From Bacillota bacterium (GTDB lineage: Bacteria; Bacillota; Clostridia; Lachnospirales; Cellulosilyticaceae): DNA of 22,075 nt. Position 1 is the stretch's first letter, and the number at the start of each line of letters is the position of its first letter. A program made the position numbers and the translations under genes. Location: positions 1 to 22,075 of the forward strand of contig JAEYPM010000102.1 of the NCBI GenBank assembly GCA_023410675.1, written 5' to 3'. The notes below the pieces were generated by a model that worked only from the letters and a program-made list of their open reading frames with translations, ran no database searches and was not told where the DNA came from. Shown here piece by piece: positions 1-6,765 of this stretch.

Positions 1-126
1 AAGCCCAAATTTGTTAAAGGTACATGTCATAAAAAGTTTGATAACCTTTTGAAAAGAGATTTTACAGCTGCTAAGCGTAATCAAAAATGGTGCACAGATT
101 TTACATATCTCCAATTAACTAATGGA
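1..126 (+). pseudogene. IS3-family transposase fragment (partial rve/DDE domain)
   Basis: Frame 1 is open from the window edge and reads into the start of an IS3 OrfB integrase core: a basic stretch with NLLKRDFTA, then NQKWCTDFTYLQLTNG. The Asp of CTDFTY (residue 33 of the visible part) fits the first catalytic Asp of the DDE triad. The similarity ends after about residue 42. The frame continues through unrelated sequence to a stop at 178-180, so the second Asp and the Glu are missing. The 5' part lies outside the window, so the upstream extent is unknown. This looks like a dead remnant rather than a working element. The assignment rests on motif recall for the family, not on a search. Confidence 0.6.
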
Positions 127-128
127 GT

Positions 129-170
129 GAGCTGGTCAAGCAAAATTGTAACACTTTGGTTGACCAGCTC
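129..170. repeat. Perfect 11-bp inverted repeat at the end of the IS remnant
   Basis: GAGCTGGTCAA (129-139) is matched exactly by its reverse complement TTGACCAGCTC (160-170), with a 20-base loop. It begins where similarity to the transposase stops and overlaps the stop codon of the minus-strand gene at 169-531. No T-tract follows on either strand, so it is a poor terminator. It could be a terminal or subterminal hairpin of a mobile element, or a weak 3' hairpin for the neighbouring gene. Confidence 0.55.
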
Positions 171-531
171 AAATGAATAAAGAATATTTTAGTTTGTCTT
201 TTTCTCTATATACCTGTGAATAAATAAGGCAAAAAACTAACCATATTAAAGACATCATAAATTTAATAATAAAACTAAGCTTAAAATGAGTTAATTCATA
301 GAGTTCAAAACTAAATCCTCTTAAATTACCTATTAAATTAATATTTGTTAATATACTTATCTTTATTAATATAATACGTATGATCCATATCATAATAAAA
401 ATTTGAAATGTTACAAAACTATATAATAAAGGAGTCTTTTTGCCTTTTATAAAAAGTAAAAGTGAGACAAACAATGTCATACTTAAAGAAATTAGGTAGA
501 TGGATAATTGCACTTTAAAGTTAAGAAACAT
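169..531 (-). CDS. Small membrane protein, resembles truncated 7TM sensor-kinase N-terminus
   Basis: This gene encodes about 120 residues. The start was set at the ATG at 531 because AAAGGAG stands 5-6 bases before it; a longer reading from 660 would run through the terminator of the preceding gene. Three hydrophobic segments are visible, at about residues 7-27, 33-57 and 80-105. The stretch KKTPLLYSFVTFQIFIMIW and the later SLIWLVFCLIYSQV look like the beginning of the histidine-kinase N-terminal 7TM domain. No kinase, HAMP or ATPase part follows. It may be a decayed fragment beside the IS remnant, or a genuine small membrane protein. Its function is unknown. Confidence 0.45.
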   Translation of the reverse strand: MFLNFKVQLSIYLISLSMTLFVSLLLFIKGKKTPLLYSFVTFQIFIMIWIIRIILIKISILTNINLIGNLRGFSFELYELTHFKLSFIIKFMMSLIWLVFCLIYSQVYREKDKLKYSLFI

Positions 532-630
532 ATATACTCCTTTCTTCTTATAAAAATATTTACTCCCATCATACATTAAATCTATATAATATTCTATACT
601 TATATTATTCTTGCTAAAAATATATAAAAA

Positions 631-692
631 AGTCAGCTTATCTAATAGCATACTGATCATTAAGGTTAGTATGCTATTAGATAAAACTGACT
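631..692 (-). terminator. Rho-independent terminator of the threonine ammonia-lyase gene
   Basis: A long stem lies just after the minus-strand stop codon at 706. A 16-bp perfect core (639-654 with 668-683) continues after a small internal bulge into AGTCAG/CTGACT. The loop is 655-667. On the minus strand the stem is followed directly by TTTTTTATATA. Confidence 0.9.
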
Positions 693-705
693 TAAATAAA
701 AACGA

Positions 706-1905
706 TTAATATAATTGTTTAATAAAATAACCATTTTCCTCAAAGTTATTTTTAATCTTTTGGATATGTTCATAACCATTTGTTTCTACAGTAACCTCTA
801 CAGCTACATTTTTAAAGCGGTTCATAGCTTTAAACTGATTATGCTCAAGATTGACTACATTCGCACCCATATCACACAATATCTGGGAAAGTCTTAGAAG
901 TTGACCTGGGATATTTGGTACTTCAATACAGAAACAAAAAAGTCTACCTCTTGATACTAGTCCACTATTAATGAGCGAAGATATCGTAAGCATATCAATA
1001 TTCCCACCACTAATGATTGCAGCTATCTTTTTCTTTGCTACAGAAAGCTTTTTAAGTGCAGCAAGTGCAGCAACTCCTGAGGTCTCAGCAATAAGCTTAT
1101 GCTTTTCACTAAGTGTTAGGAAACATTCAACAAGTGCACTATCACTGACTGTTATAATATCATCAACATATTGCTGGATTATTTTAAAGCTTACTTCTCC
1201 TGGCTTTTTTACTGCAATTCCTTCTGCCATAGTGTTTACTGAATCAAGTTTTTGAAGTTTTCCTTCTCTAAAACTTCTTTGCATTGCATTTGCACCTTCA
1301 GCCTGAACGCCAATAATACGAATATTGGGATTGATTTCTTTAGCATAAAGTGCTATGCCGCTAATAAGTCCCCCCCCTCCAATGGGACACAAAATAATAT
1401 CTATATCTGGTATTTCTTCTAATATTTCTAGTGCTACTGTTCCTTGCCCCACAATAACATCCATATCATCAAAAGGATGAATGAAGATAGCTCCTTCTTG
1501 CTTTGCTATTTTTTGTGCATGCTTATAAGCATCATCATAACATGATCCTGCAAGCACCACATTTCCTCCAAAATCTTTGGTTGCTTGAACCTTAAGATAA
1601 GGTGTTGTTTTAGGCATAACTATTGTTGAATGCATTTTAGCTAAAGATGCGGCATAGGCAACACCTTGTGCATGATTTCCTGCTGAAGAACAAATAACAC
1701 CCTTTTCTTTATTCTCTTCAGATATTGCATTAATTTTATTAAATGCCCCTCTAATTTTATATGCTCCTGTTACCTGCAAATTTTCACATTTCATATAGAC
1801 TTCATTTTTTGACTGTGATGAAAAAACAGAGCTATATAAAAGTGGTGTATTTAGTACAATTCCCCTCATTTTTTCTTTCGCTTGCTTAATCTGATCTATA
1901 TACAT
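706..1905 (-). CDS. ilvA: Threonine ammonia-lyase (threonine dehydratase) with ACT domain
   Basis: A PLP enzyme of 399 residues that deaminates L-threonine to 2-oxobutanoate, either as the entry to isoleucine synthesis or for threonine catabolism. Visible fold-type-II motifs are GAYKIRGA with the Schiff-base Lys50, SSAGNHAQG (73-81), the phosphate-binding PIGGGGL (174-180) and SGGNID (299-304). Residues 322-399 form one C-terminal ACT domain (VPNIPGQLLRLSQIL and onward). This makes it the medium form: longer than catabolic TdcB and shorter than E. coli IlvA with its two regulatory domains. The start ATG is preceded by CCGAGGTGCAAT. A sigma-A promoter lies at 1947-1975 and a strong terminator at 631-692, so it is probably monocistronic. 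No T-box or ilv leader is visible. Whether isoleucine is the effector cannot be read from the sequence. Confidence 0.95.
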   Translation of the reverse strand: MYIDQIKQAKEKMRGIVLNTPLLYSSVFSSQSKNEVYMKCENLQVTGAYKIRGAFNKINAISEENKEKGVICSSAGNHAQGVAYAASLAKMHSTIVMPKTTPYLKVQATKDFGGNVVLAGSCYDDAYKHAQKIAKQEGAIFIHPFDDMDVIVGQGTVALEILEEIPDIDIILCPIGGGGLISGIALYAKEINPNIRIIGVQAEGANAMQRSFREGKLQKLDSVNTMAEGIAVKKPGEVSFKIIQQYVDDIITVSDSALVECFLTLSEKHKLIAETSGVAALAALKKLSVAKKKIAAIISGGNIDMLTISSLINSGLVSRGRLFCFCIEVPNIPGQLLRLSQILCDMGANVVNLEHNQFKAMNRFKNVAVEVTVETNGYEHIQKIKNNFEENGYFIKQLY

Positions 1906-1946
1906 ATTGCACCTCGGTTGTATGCTTTAAATTTTTATTCTGAAAC

Positions 1947-1975
1947 ATTATACTCCAAAATATTTTATTTAACAA
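1947..1975 (-). promoter_or_regulatory. Sigma-A promoter for ilvA
   Basis: On the minus strand: TTGTTA (1970-1975), a 17-base spacer, and a perfect TATAAT (1947-1952), about 42 bases before the ATG at 1905. Confidence 0.8.
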
Positions 1976-2018
1976 ACCATTTATTACTAAAAATATTATG
2001 TACGCAAGGCAGTTTCAT

Positions 2019-3434
2019 CTAATTCTGTAAAGCATTGTTCGTTTGATCTTGTTTATTTAATGCTATTCTAAATTCTCTCGCGAGTACAACAATGACAACA
2101 ATGGTAGAAATTATATCACATATTGGCTGAGTCCACCAAACACCCTTGATACCAAAATAACGTGGTAAAATTAAATAAAGAGGAATAAGCAAAATCACTT
2201 GCCTAAGTAGACTTAATATCATTGATACCATAGCTTTGCCTATTGCCTGAAAATAAACTGTCCCTATTATAGCGATCCCTATTATAGGAAGGGTACTAAG
2301 ATAAATTTGGATCCCTTCAAGTGCAATACTTATAAGCTGATTATTATTATTAAACTTACTAATTATATACTCTGGAAATAGCCTAATCACTAAAAATTCG
2401 ACAGTTAATATTATCGTTGAAATAATAATTGCTAAAATAACTGTTTTTTTTGCACGATCGTATTTTTTAGCACCATAATTAAAACCCACTATAGGCTGTG
2501 CTCCCTGATTAATGCCAAAAATAGGCATAAGAAATACTATAGCAATAGATGCTATTGTTGTCATGGCACCAACAGCTAATTCCCCTCCATTATTCATAAG
2601 TGCATGGTTTGCAATCGTCTGAACCAAACTTGCAGCAATTTGCATAGCAAAAGGGGACATGCCTATGCCTAATATTCCTACTATTATTTTTTTGTCAAGC
2701 TTCATATCTTTTAATCTGATCTTCAAATGAGATTTACCAAGAGTAAAGTACCAAATACCTATAATACATGTTACTAATTGGGATATAATTGTGGCTATCG
2801 CCGCTCCTTCTATTCCCCATTTAATGCCTAAAAATAGAGTAACTTCTTGATTTATTTTTATAGCAATGCCATTCACAAATAAAGCATCTAATACAATATT
2901 AAGTAAACATCCAATTGTCATCGTAATAGCTGACATCATAGGACTTCCATCCGCCCGCATATTACTATTGATAGAAAATCCTATAATATTAACAACGCTT
3001 CCTAGTAATATAATGTTAATGTATTGTTTCGCATAATCAAGCATTTCTTGACTTGCACCAAATAATATTAGTAGATCATCAATAAAAATAAAACCTACTA
3101 CCATTAAATTAATTCCTGTAATTATTCCAAGTAATAGTGTGTTGCTTATTATTTTTTCTGCATCTTGCTTATGACCTTGTCCAAGTTTTATGGATATGAG
3201 TGATGTAGATCCAACTCCTAATAACATAGCAAATGCCAATAATATTGTGATCATTGGCATGCCTATACCAAGAGCCGACATCGCTATCCCACCAATGCCA
3301 GGAATGTTTCCAATAAATATCCTATCTACCACATTGTATAAAGCATTAATTATCATGCCAATAATAGCGGGTATAGAATACTTTAGCAATAGTTTACCTA
3401 TTGGTTCTTGTGATAACTCTTGTTGATTGTTCAT
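2019..3434 (-). CDS. MATE family multidrug/cation efflux transporter
   Basis: A 471-residue integral membrane protein with about 12 hydrophobic segments and an internal two-fold layout, matching the usual MATE length. The N-terminus EPIGKLLLKYSIPAIIGM and LYNVVDRIFIGN are characteristic of the MepA-like branch. Further family features are GVGSTSLISIKLGQG in the first half and IFGINQGAQPIVGFNYGAKKYDRAK in the second (quoted in parts: IFGINQGAQPIVGFNYGA, then KKYDRAK). The family couples export of organic cations or drugs to Na+ or H+ entry across the cytoplasmic membrane; the substrate here is unknown. The start is supported by TAAGGATG upstream and a promoter at 3506-3534. No regulator gene (MarR or TetR type) is adjacent. 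No clear terminator follows, so transcripts may run into the ilvA promoter region. Confidence 0.93.
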   Translation of the reverse strand: MNNQQELSQEPIGKLLLKYSIPAIIGMIINALYNVVDRIFIGNIPGIGGIAMSALGIGMPMITILLAFAMLLGVGSTSLISIKLGQGHKQDAEKIISNTLLLGIITGINLMVVGFIFIDDLLILFGASQEMLDYAKQYINIILLGSVVNIIGFSINSNMRADGSPMMSAITMTIGCLLNIVLDALFVNGIAIKINQEVTLFLGIKWGIEGAAIATIISQLVTCIIGIWYFTLGKSHLKIRLKDMKLDKKIIVGILGIGMSPFAMQIAASLVQTIANHALMNNGGELAVGAMTTIASIAIVFLMPIFGINQGAQPIVGFNYGAKKYDRAKKTVILAIIISTIILTVEFLVIRLFPEYIISKFNNNNQLISIALEGIQIYLSTLPIIGIAIIGTVYFQAIGKAMVSMILSLLRQVILLIPLYLILPRYFGIKGVWWTQPICDIISTIVVIVVLAREFRIALNKQDQTNNALQN

Positions 3435-3505
3435 ATTATCATCCTTATCTCATCATTTACGCTTTTAAATATGCAATAGTACGTCTATTATTTTATAACT
3501 TTATT

Positions 3506-3534
3506 ATTATAATATTATTCATTTCATAAAACAA
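3506..3534 (-). promoter_or_regulatory. Sigma-A promoter for the MATE gene
   Basis: On the minus strand: TTGTTT (3529-3534), a 17-base spacer, and a perfect TATAAT (3506-3511). The predicted leader is about 65 bases. Confidence 0.7.
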
Positions 3535-3575
3535 CCATTAAGTTTTATCATTACTTTGCTTTTAACAAAAAATAT

Positions 3576-3638
3576 TTTAACAATAGAAGAAGTTCTCTTC
3601 ATCTGTATAAGATAAAGAGAACTTCTTCTATTGTTAAA
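3576..3638 (-). terminator. Terminator of the cytidylate-kinase-like gene
   Basis: A perfect 24-bp inverted repeat (3576-3599 with 3615-3638, 15-base loop) starts next to the stop codon at 3640. On the minus strand it runs into an AT-rich tract, AATATTTTTTG. On the plus strand the following bases are not T-rich, so it acts mainly for the minus strand. Confidence 0.85.
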
Positions 3639-3639
3639 G

Positions 3640-4269
3640 CTATACTATTTTATTATTAAAAGTCTTCACATAATCAATAATTACTTTTTCTGCTTTTTCA
3701 AACCCTAGTATTCCTGTGTCAAGGCAAAGATGATATTGCGTAGCATCTTTCCAGTCATTACCAGTATGTGTATGATAATAAGTATTTCTCTCTGCGTCAT
3801 TTTTGTCTACTAGTTTTGTTGCCTGCTTTTCTGATAAATTATAGAGTGACTCAATTCGTTTAACACGTAAATCCTTATCTGCATGAAGAAAAATACTAAT
3901 ATGATTAGGCTGAGTATCTAAGATGTGTGAACAACATCTTCCAACAATAATACAGCTACATTCCTTTGATATTCGTCTAATAATCTGTGCCTGTTGCTCA
4001 TACAACCTGTCTCCAATGTTCACCATATAGTTTGGTCCAATATAAGTTGATGGGTAAACAATACCACCTATAAAATTCATCCAAAATGCTTCCTTATTGT
4101 GCGTCTCTTGTTCATCCTCTAATACTTTTAGCTCTTCAGCTGCTTTATACAATATATCTCGATCAATATACTTGATTCCTAAAACTTCTGCCAGTCTTTT
4201 TCCTATATAAGACCCTCCACTACCAAGCTGTCTACTAATTGTAATAACATATTTATCATGCTCTGACAT
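3640..4269 (-). CDS. Cytidylate kinase-like family protein
   Basis: The start was set at the ATG at 4269 (209 residues) because AAGAGGGGG stands six bases upstream; an earlier in-frame ATG at 4302 has no ribosome site. The N-terminus reads VITISRQLGSGGSYIGKRLA, the glycine-rich nucleotide-binding loop of this group, followed by YIDRDIL as in cytidylate-kinase-2 proteins. IIVGRCC in the middle resembles the kinase core strand. HADKDLRVKRIE and DAERNTYYHTHTGNDW fit the lid region and C-terminal half. The family is related to CMP kinase, but its members are usually uncharacterised and the true substrate is not known. The gene has its own strong terminator and stands divergent from the parvulin gene, separated by about 200 bases with two inverted repeats. 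Confidence 0.85.
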   Translation of the reverse strand: MSEHDKYVITISRQLGSGGSYIGKRLAEVLGIKYIDRDILYKAAEELKVLEDEQETHNKEAFWMNFIGGIVYPSTYIGPNYMVNIGDRLYEQQAQIIRRISKECSCIIVGRCCSHILDTQPNHISIFLHADKDLRVKRIESLYNLSEKQATKLVDKNDAERNTYYHTHTGNDWKDATQYHLCLDTGILGFEKAEKVIIDYVKTFNNKIV

Positions 4270-4370
4270 ACATATCCCCCTCTTATATGACAAGTTTATC
4301 ATGAAACCTACAATCTATATTTTTATTTTAACATATCTGTGACAATAATAATATAATATTGCTTAAGATT

Positions 4371-4402
4371 TAACACATAGCATATCTTAGATCTATGTGT
4401 TA
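4371..4402. repeat. Perfect 10-bp inverted repeat between divergent genes
   Basis: TAACACATAG (4371-4380) pairs with CTATGTGTTA (4393-4402) across a 12-base loop. It sits about 100 bases from each of two divergent start codons. It could be an operator or a small hairpin; no T-tract follows. Confidence 0.5.
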
Positions 4403-4413
4403 TAATTATACAA

Positions 4414-4442
4414 TTCACATGCTTAAAATTACATTGTATGAT
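4414..4442 (+). promoter_or_regulatory. Promoter of the cytosolic parvulin gene, bracketed by an inverted repeat
   Basis: TTCACA (4414-4419), 17-base spacer, TATGAT (4437-4442); each hexamer is five of six to consensus. The arms ATTCACAT (4413-4420) and ATGTGAAT (4441-4448) form a perfect inverted repeat that overlaps both hexamers, which suggests an operator. Confidence 0.65.
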
Positions 4443-4477
4443 GTGAATATATTTATTATAGTTAAAGGAGTATGTAC

Positions 4478-5221
4478 ATGCAAAATAAAGTATTAGCTAC
4501 AGTAGGTAATAAGCAAATAACAGAATCTGACTTACAACAATTCATAATGAATCTTGGAGAAAATGCTGCTCAATTTCAGAGCCCTGAGGGAAAAAAGCAA
4601 CTACTCAATGAATTAATTATGCAAGAGCTTGTCTATCTTGATGCAATTGAAAAAGAAGCAGATAAAGATGAAGAATTTTTATCTGGATTAGAAGAAATGA
4701 AAAAAACCTTACTTGTTCAGTATGAGATTAGTAAAATGCTAAGAAATATTTCAGTAACAGAAAGTGAAATGGAAAATTATTTCAATAAAAATAAAGAAAT
4801 GTACAAAAAACCTTTATCTGCACGTGCTAGTCATATCTTAGTGAGTAGCGAAGAAGAAGCTATAAAAGTTAAGGAAGAACTTAATAATGGGCTAGCATTT
4901 GCCGATGTAGCAAAAAAATATTCCAGTTGCCCGTCAAAAGAAGTAGGTGGAGACCTTGGTGAATTTACCAAAGGACGTATGGTTCCTGAATTCGAAGACG
5001 CTGTGTTTTCTATGGAAATAGGAGATATAAGTGCTCCTGTTCAAACACAATTTGGTTATCATATTATTAAGTTGATATCTAAAACTAATCCATCCGATGT
5101 TGCATTAGAAGATGTTAAAGATAAAGTTAAAAGCCAGTGTATGTCTTTAAAGCATCATGAAATCTACTTTAATAAACAAAGTGAGCTTACTGCAAAATAT
5201 AATGTAAAAATAGCTGAGTAA
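4478..5221 (+). CDS. Parvulin-type peptidyl-prolyl cis/trans isomerase, no signal peptide
   Basis: The start ATG at 4478 (247 residues) was preferred over the ATG at 4472 because AAAGGAG ends at 4470, leaving seven bases instead of one. An N-terminal SurA/PrsA-like helical part (VLATVGNKQITESDLQQFI onward) covers about 1-110. The parvulin domain covers about 114-203: ASHILV, FADVAKKYSSCPS, GGDLGEFTKGRMVPEFEDA and FGYHIIKL. It lacks the signal peptide and lipobox of PrsA foldases, so it is expected in the cytoplasm. Its parvulin domain closely resembles that of the lipoprotein encoded at 19178-20134, suggesting paralogues. It is monocistronic, with its own promoter and a hairpin just after the stop codon. 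Its clients are unknown. Confidence 0.92.
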   Translation: MQNKVLATVGNKQITESDLQQFIMNLGENAAQFQSPEGKKQLLNELIMQELVYLDAIEKEADKDEEFLSGLEEMKKTLLVQYEISKMLRNISVTESEMENYFNKNKEMYKKPLSARASHILVSSEEEAIKVKEELNNGLAFADVAKKYSSCPSKEVGGDLGEFTKGRMVPEFEDAVFSMEIGDISAPVQTQFGYHIIKLISKTNPSDVALEDVKDKVKSQCMSLKHHEIYFNKQSELTAKYNVKIAE

Positions 5222-5224
5222 TAC

Positions 5225-5258
5225 AAGAATAGGGAAGCTTAATAGCTTCCCTATTCTT
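5225..5258. terminator. Shared hairpin between convergent parvulin and rubredoxin genes
   Basis: A perfect 15-bp stem (5225-5239 with 5244-5258, loop TAAT) begins four bases after the parvulin stop and includes the rubredoxin stop codon. The position suggests a bidirectional terminator. T-tracts are poor on both sides, so efficiency is uncertain. Confidence 0.7.
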
Positions 5259-5412
5259 CTACTTCAAAATCATCCTTACTTACGCCACAAACTGGACACA
5301 CCCAATCATCTGGAATGTCTTCAAAAGCAGTGCCAGGTGCAATACCTCCATCTGGATCTCCTTCTGCTGGATCATAGACATACCCACACACAGAACATAT
5401 ATATTTTTTCAT
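5251..5412 (-). CDS. Rubredoxin
   Basis: A 53-residue protein beginning MKKYICSVCGYVYDPAEGD and ending in an acidic tail. Four cysteines in the two rubredoxin knuckles, CSVCG (Cys6, Cys9) and CPVCG (Cys39, Cys42), bind one iron. The spacing DDWVCPVCG and the DPDGGIAPGTAFEDIP loop are typical, and the length is that of the classic one-domain family. It is a cytoplasmic one-electron carrier used in anaerobes for oxygen and superoxide reduction and other redox reactions. The start is supported by AGGAGGGTAGTAA just upstream. No partner oxidoreductase, rubrerythrin or flavodiiron gene is adjacent. A perfect palindrome at 5501-5540 lies upstream. Confidence 0.97.
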   Translation of the reverse strand: MKKYICSVCGYVYDPAEGDPDGGIAPGTAFEDIPDDWVCPVCGVSKDDFEVEE

Positions 5413-5500
5413 TTACTACCCTCCTGTTCTTGAATGTATTTTTAGAGAAACAACCCATACGCTTAACTTATTTATTGTCTTAATGTTGATTCTCTTAAAT

Positions 5501-5540
5501 GAATTCGCATAGTATCATCTAATATTTATAATGCGAATTC
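5501..5540. repeat. Perfect 10-bp inverted repeat upstream of rubredoxin
   Basis: GAATTCGCAT (5501-5510) pairs with ATGCGAATTC (5531-5540) across a 20-base loop. It lies about 90 bases before the rubredoxin start and about 70 bases after the stop codon of the ZnuA-like gene. It could be an operator for rubredoxin, or a T-poor terminator hairpin for the gene upstream. No clear promoter was readable next to it. Confidence 0.5.
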
Positions 5541-5612
5541 TATAAATACATCTTAATATAGTATGAGCAAATAAACAAGTTTTTATTTATCAAACGATGC
5601 TACTTAAAACTC

Positions 5613-6539
5613 TTATTGAAGAGCCTGCTTTAATACCTGAGCATTTTTATTCATAGTATTAATGTACGCATGTAATTCCATTTCTCCATAAACACATGGA
5701 TCAAGTGTATATACTGTTGCACCTGTTTCATGAGCTATTGTATCAGCAGATTTTTTTGAATATTGAGGCTCTACAAACAAAGCATTAATCTTCATTGACT
5801 TAATTTGGTCTATAGTACTTGCTAATTCTTTTGCACTTGGTTGACTTCCTGGTTCTCTTTCAATGACAGCTGCAACATTAAGCTCAAACTCTTCTGCAAA
5901 ATAAGGAAAGGCTTCATGAAAAGTTACGATATCCTTCCTTGTAATGTCTTTTAATTCTTGATGCATCTTAGATTTTAGCTGTTCTAATTGATGTATATAT
6001 TCATTTGCATTTGCCTCATACTCTTTACTATGAAGCGGATCAATCTGGCTTAAATCAGCTTGAATATTTTTTACTTGGGTAATAGCATGTGAAATACTTA
6101 CCCATACATGCGGATTAACGCCTTCTTCGGTATCTCCTTCTATTAATGGTATATCTCTACTTGCCTCTATAATTTTTAAGTCTTCTATCTGATTTGTAAC
6201 ATCATCCATAAAGTTCTCCATACCTGCACCATTAATAACAAATATATCAGCTTCTTCAAGCTGTTTCATATCCTCAGGCGTTATAAAATAATCATGAAGG
6301 CAGCCAGTTATTGGCTCTGTCATATTAATAACTTCAACACCCTCAACATCTTTTGTTATGTTTATTGTTGATATATATATGGGGTAAAACGAAGTAACAA
6401 TCATTAAATCTTTTTTTTCAATCCTATCGCTAATATCTTCTTTTGTACCTTTGCTTGCTTGACATCCAGATAACGTAGCAATAATTAATATACCTATTAT
6501 GACTACTATATGTTTATTAATTTTATTTATCGTTAACAT
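5613..6539 (-). CDS. ZnuA-family metal ABC transporter substrate-binding lipoprotein
   Basis: A 308-residue exported lipoprotein: a hydrophobic signal segment (about 10-22) ends in the lipobox LSGC with lipidated Cys26. Zinc/manganese-type ligands of the cluster A-I family are visible: His82 in GCLHDYFITPEDM, His144 in NPHVWVS, His208 in TFHEAFPYF and Asp280 in TLDP. VINGAGMENF and REPGSQPSAKEL are further family motifs. The short loop before NPHVW has no long His-rich insert. It is expected to capture Zn2+ or Mn2+ outside the membrane for an ABC importer, but no permease or ATPase gene is adjacent. SD GAGGGGG stands 12 bases before ATG, which is long. A sigma-A promoter at 6587-6615 with a 7-1-7 palindrome at its start site points to Fur/Zur-type metal control. 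Confidence 0.93.
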   Translation of the reverse strand: MLTINKINKHIVVIIGILIIATLSGCQASKGTKEDISDRIEKKDLMIVTSFYPIYISTINITKDVEGVEVINMTEPITGCLHDYFITPEDMKQLEEADIFVINGAGMENFMDDVTNQIEDLKIIEASRDIPLIEGDTEEGVNPHVWVSISHAITQVKNIQADLSQIDPLHSKEYEANANEYIHQLEQLKSKMHQELKDITRKDIVTFHEAFPYFAEEFELNVAAVIEREPGSQPSAKELASTIDQIKSMKINALFVEPQYSKKSADTIAHETGATVYTLDPCVYGEMELHAYINTMNKNAQVLKQALQ

Positions 6540-6566
6540 ATTTAACTAGTTCCCCCTCGCATTTGT

Positions 6567-6581
6567 TGCAAATCATTTGCA
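6567..6581 (-). promoter_or_regulatory. Perfect 7-1-7 palindrome, candidate Zur/Fur-family operator
   Basis: TGCAAAT-C-ATTTGCA is a perfect 7-1-7 inverted repeat, the geometry bound by Fur, Zur and PerR dimers. It starts five bases downstream of the -10 of the metal-binding-protein promoter, so a bound repressor would cover the transcription start. The regulator's identity is inferred. Confidence 0.7.
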
Positions 6582-6586
6582 TTTAT

Positions 6587-6615
6587 ATTGTACACTACAT
6601 ATTTTCCAATATCAA
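6587..6615 (-). promoter_or_regulatory. Sigma-A promoter for the metal-binding lipoprotein
   Basis: On the minus strand: TTGATA (6610-6615), 17-base spacer, TACAAT (6587-6592). Both hexamers are five of six to consensus. The leader is about 40 bases. Confidence 0.75.
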
Positions 6616-6668
6616 GAATATTATTTAAAAATTACAAACCATCAACTGGATACCAGTATAAAAATAAT

Positions 6669-6713
6669 GATTGCTACACATCATATATTAATGTAGTATG
6701 ATAATAAGCAATC
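6669..6713. repeat. Two-part dyad overlapping the permease promoter region
   Basis: GATTGCT (6669-6675) pairs with AGCAATC (6707-6713). Inside it ATCATA (6680-6685) pairs with TATGAT (6697-6702), with four-base gaps on both sides. TTGCTA (6671-6676), a 17-base spacer and TAGTAT (6694-6699) form a weak plus-strand promoter within it. A separate 5-3-5 palindrome (ACTGG-ATA-CCAGT, 6645-6657) lies 11 bases to its left. Confidence 0.4.
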
Positions 6714-6765
6714 TATGTAAATTCTATACATACAACAAATAAATCTACTTGGAAAGGACATTTAT

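Noticed and set aside
971..1255. Plus-strand open frame of 94 codons
   Set aside because: It is fully antisense to ilvA and has no family features.
1906..2018. T-box or isoleucine leader before ilvA
   Set aside because: The leader is only about 40 bases and has no specifier stem, antiterminator or T-box sequence.
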